From Capsulimonas sp. (lineage in GTDB: Bacteria > Armatimonadota > Armatimonadia > Armatimonadales > Capsulimonadaceae): DNA of 6,182 nucleotides. The DNA lies in assembly GCA_025963815.1 (NCBI GenBank), contig JAOQAA010000401.1, positions 1-6,182 of the forward strand. The letters run 5' to 3'. Numbering within the stretch: the stretch's first letter is position 1; every line of letters begins with the position of its first letter. The notes under the pieces are model-generated. The model saw only the letters and a list, made by a program, of their open reading frames with translations, did not search any database and was not told the DNA's origin. The position numbers were made by a program, and so were the translations under genes. Positions 5,153 to 6,182 of the stretch are shown piece by piece.

Positions 5153-5297
5153 GACGGAGATGCTCCTTGTGAATGATGGAAGAATCGGTCGGACGTGCCT
5201 ATCCATCGAAGGCGGATTGCACATATCATGCCATGTTACTCAGAGCATCTGTCACTTTATCAAATCCCACTCCTCCGGCGATAGTGTCAATAATACA
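5153..5297. promoter_or_regulatory. Divergent control region between nuclease and glycohydrolase genes
   Basis: 145 bp containing the start signals of both genes. The minus side holds the AAGGAG ribosome site (5168-5163). A perfect TTGACA occurs on the minus strand at 5290-5285, but only weak -10 matches follow at normal spacing. TTGATA further downstream with TAACAT at 19 bp is an alternative. On the plus side, TTTATC (5256-5261) and GATAGT (5280-5285) with an 18-bp spacer is a weak candidate. No promoter can be fixed with confidence. Confidence 0.35.
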
Positions 5298-6128
5298 ATG
5301 AAGAAATCAACACGAATACAAGCCGCGCAGGAGACGCTGGCGATCTTTGAGGCGGGGTGTTACACGGCGCCGTCGGGGCAAATAGTAGACATCCGGGACG
5401 CGCAGGCGGCGGCGATGGCGGGGACGCTTTTGTATGCGCCGTCCGACTTCCCGGATCCCATTCCGTCGTGCGCGAAGCGCACTGGAGAGACGGTGGCGGA
5501 GGTGACGGTGGAGACGACATTGGAGGCGGCGCGCCGCCTGGCGGCGGCCGATCCGGTGGCCCTGAACTTTGCCTCGGCCAAGAACCCGGGCGGCGGGTTC
5601 CTGAACGGGAGTCAGGCGCAGGAAGAGTCACTGGCGCGGTCCTCGGGGCTGTATCCGTGCCTTCTCACAGCGCGAGCGATGTACGACCATCATCGGCAAC
5701 TGGGCACATGCCTGTACTCCGACCATATGATCTACTCGCCGCGCGTCCCCGTGATCCGCGATGACAACGGCGCTCTGCTGGAGACGGCGTATACGGCTTC
5801 GTTTATCACGGCCCCGGCGGTCAATGCGGGCGCGGTGCGCCGCAACGAGCCGCACAATGTCCCGTTAATTCGACAGACGCTGGAGGCGCGTCTGCACAAA
5901 GTGCTCTGGGTCGCCTATGAACGCGGCCACGACACGCTGATCTTAGGCGCGTGGGGCTGCGGCGTTTTCCAGAACGATCCGGTCATGATCGCGGACTTAT
6001 TCGCCGAAGCGCTCGGCCCCGACGGCCCGTTCGAAAACTGCTTCGCCCATGTGACGTACGCGATCTACGACTCCAGCGCGGGGCAAGAGGTGATCGGCGC
6101 CTTTCAAGCCCGCCTGGGCGGGATGTGA
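5298..6128 (+). CDS. Bacterial-type poly(ADP-ribose) glycohydrolase (TIGR02452 family)
   Basis: 276 residues. This is a macrodomain-fold enzyme of the microbial PARG group (TIGR02452; Pfam PF10021), which hydrolyses the ribose-ribose bonds of poly(ADP-ribose) to release ADP-ribose in the cytoplasm. The diagnostic GGG-X7-QEE signature is intact: GGGFLNGSQAQEE at 98-110, with E110 the expected catalytic glutamate. It is preceded by LNFASAKNP (89-97). The second ligand loop GAWGCGVFQND lies at 217-227, after the strand TLILG. The N-terminal segment TRIQAAQETLAIFEAGCY is also typical of the family. The ATG at 5298 begins just before that conserved segment; in-frame ATGs at 5142 and 5151 would reach into the nuclease gene and add unrelated residues. 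No Shine-Dalgarno site precedes 5298. The stop overlaps a following start by TGATG, so it probably leads an operon. The physiological target is unknown, as no PARP or other ADP-ribosyltransferase is visible. Confidence 0.92.
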   Translation: MKKSTRIQAAQETLAIFEAGCYTAPSGQIVDIRDAQAAAMAGTLLYAPSDFPDPIPSCAKRTGETVAEVTVETTLEAARRLAAADPVALNFASAKNPGGGFLNGSQAQEESLARSSGLYPCLLTARAMYDHHRQLGTCLYSDHMIYSPRVPVIRDDNGALLETAYTASFITAPAVNAGAVRRNEPHNVPLIRQTLEARLHKVLWVAYERGHDTLILGAWGCGVFQNDPVMIADLFAEALGPDGPFENCFAHVTYAIYDSSAGQEVIGAFQARLGGM

Positions 6129-6182
6129 TGCATTTTGCCGACTTAATGACGCAATCGTCCCGCGTCGGAAGGCCGGCGAATG
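6128..6182 (+). CDS. Probable 5' end of a gene coupled to the glycohydrolase
   Basis: An ATG at 6128 overlaps the glycohydrolase stop (TGATG) and opens a frame to the window edge: MHFADLMTQSSRVGRPAN. A second in-frame ATG lies at 6146. A GGGCGGG stretch at 6116-6122 could act as a weak ribosome site, and stop-start overlap would allow coupled translation. 18 codons are too few to name a family, and the frame could be open by chance. Confidence 0.4.
   Translation, partial: MHFADLMTQSSRVGRPAN

Noticed and set aside
5142..5297. 52-residue N-terminal extension of the glycohydrolase
   Set aside because: It would overlap the nuclease start and has no family resemblance; the conserved PARG N-terminus begins at 5298.

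Overview
This is a GC-rich bacterial window with six complete genes, a probable seventh gene leaving the right edge, and a doubtful gene tail at the left edge. There is no rRNA, tRNA, CRISPR array, insertion sequence or phage gene. Sec-type signal peptides, a Zn-dependent S1/P1-type nuclease, a bacterial-type PARG and a collagen-like secreted protein suggest a free-living environmental bacterium. The sequence alone does not fix the phylum; an Armatimonadota-like or other little-studied soil lineage is only a guess. Some genes have clear Shine-Dalgarno sites (collagen-like, aldo/keto reductase, nuclease). Others have none and carry a TATAAT-type box almost touching the start codon (ankyrin gene, small membrane protein), which suggests leaderless transcription.

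Layout. 1-211: possible end of an upstream gene, then a terminator for the minus-strand gene. 212-1510 (-): exported fibrous protein made of a signal peptide, a leucine-heptad coiled coil, 42 uninterrupted Gly-X-Y triplets and a C-terminal head with 15-residue SGG repeats. 1511-1737: AT-rich divergent control region. 1738-2784 (+): aldo/keto reductase with a complete catalytic tetrad, followed by a strong hairpin. 2879-3754 (+): cytoplasmic ankyrin-repeat protein, overlapping by ATGA the start of an 80-residue two-helix membrane protein (3751-3993). 3994-4282: non-coding stretch with a terminator-like hairpin between convergent genes. 4283-5152 (-): exported S1/P1-family nuclease with all nine expected zinc ligands. 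5153-5297: second divergent control region. 5298-6128 (+): bacterial-type poly(ADP-ribose) glycohydrolase, overlapping by TGATG the start of a further gene that leaves the window at 6182.

How the genes relate. Only two close couplings are visible: the ankyrin protein with the small membrane protein, and the glycohydrolase with the truncated next gene. The others look like independent transcription units. No new multi-gene defence or mobile system can be demonstrated. The most interesting signals are a perfect 16-bp palindrome covering the -10 box, predicted transcription start and start codon of the ankyrin gene; the leaderless-type starts; the modular collagen/SGG-repeat protein with no visible surface anchor; and a PARG with no ADP-ribosyltransferase in view.
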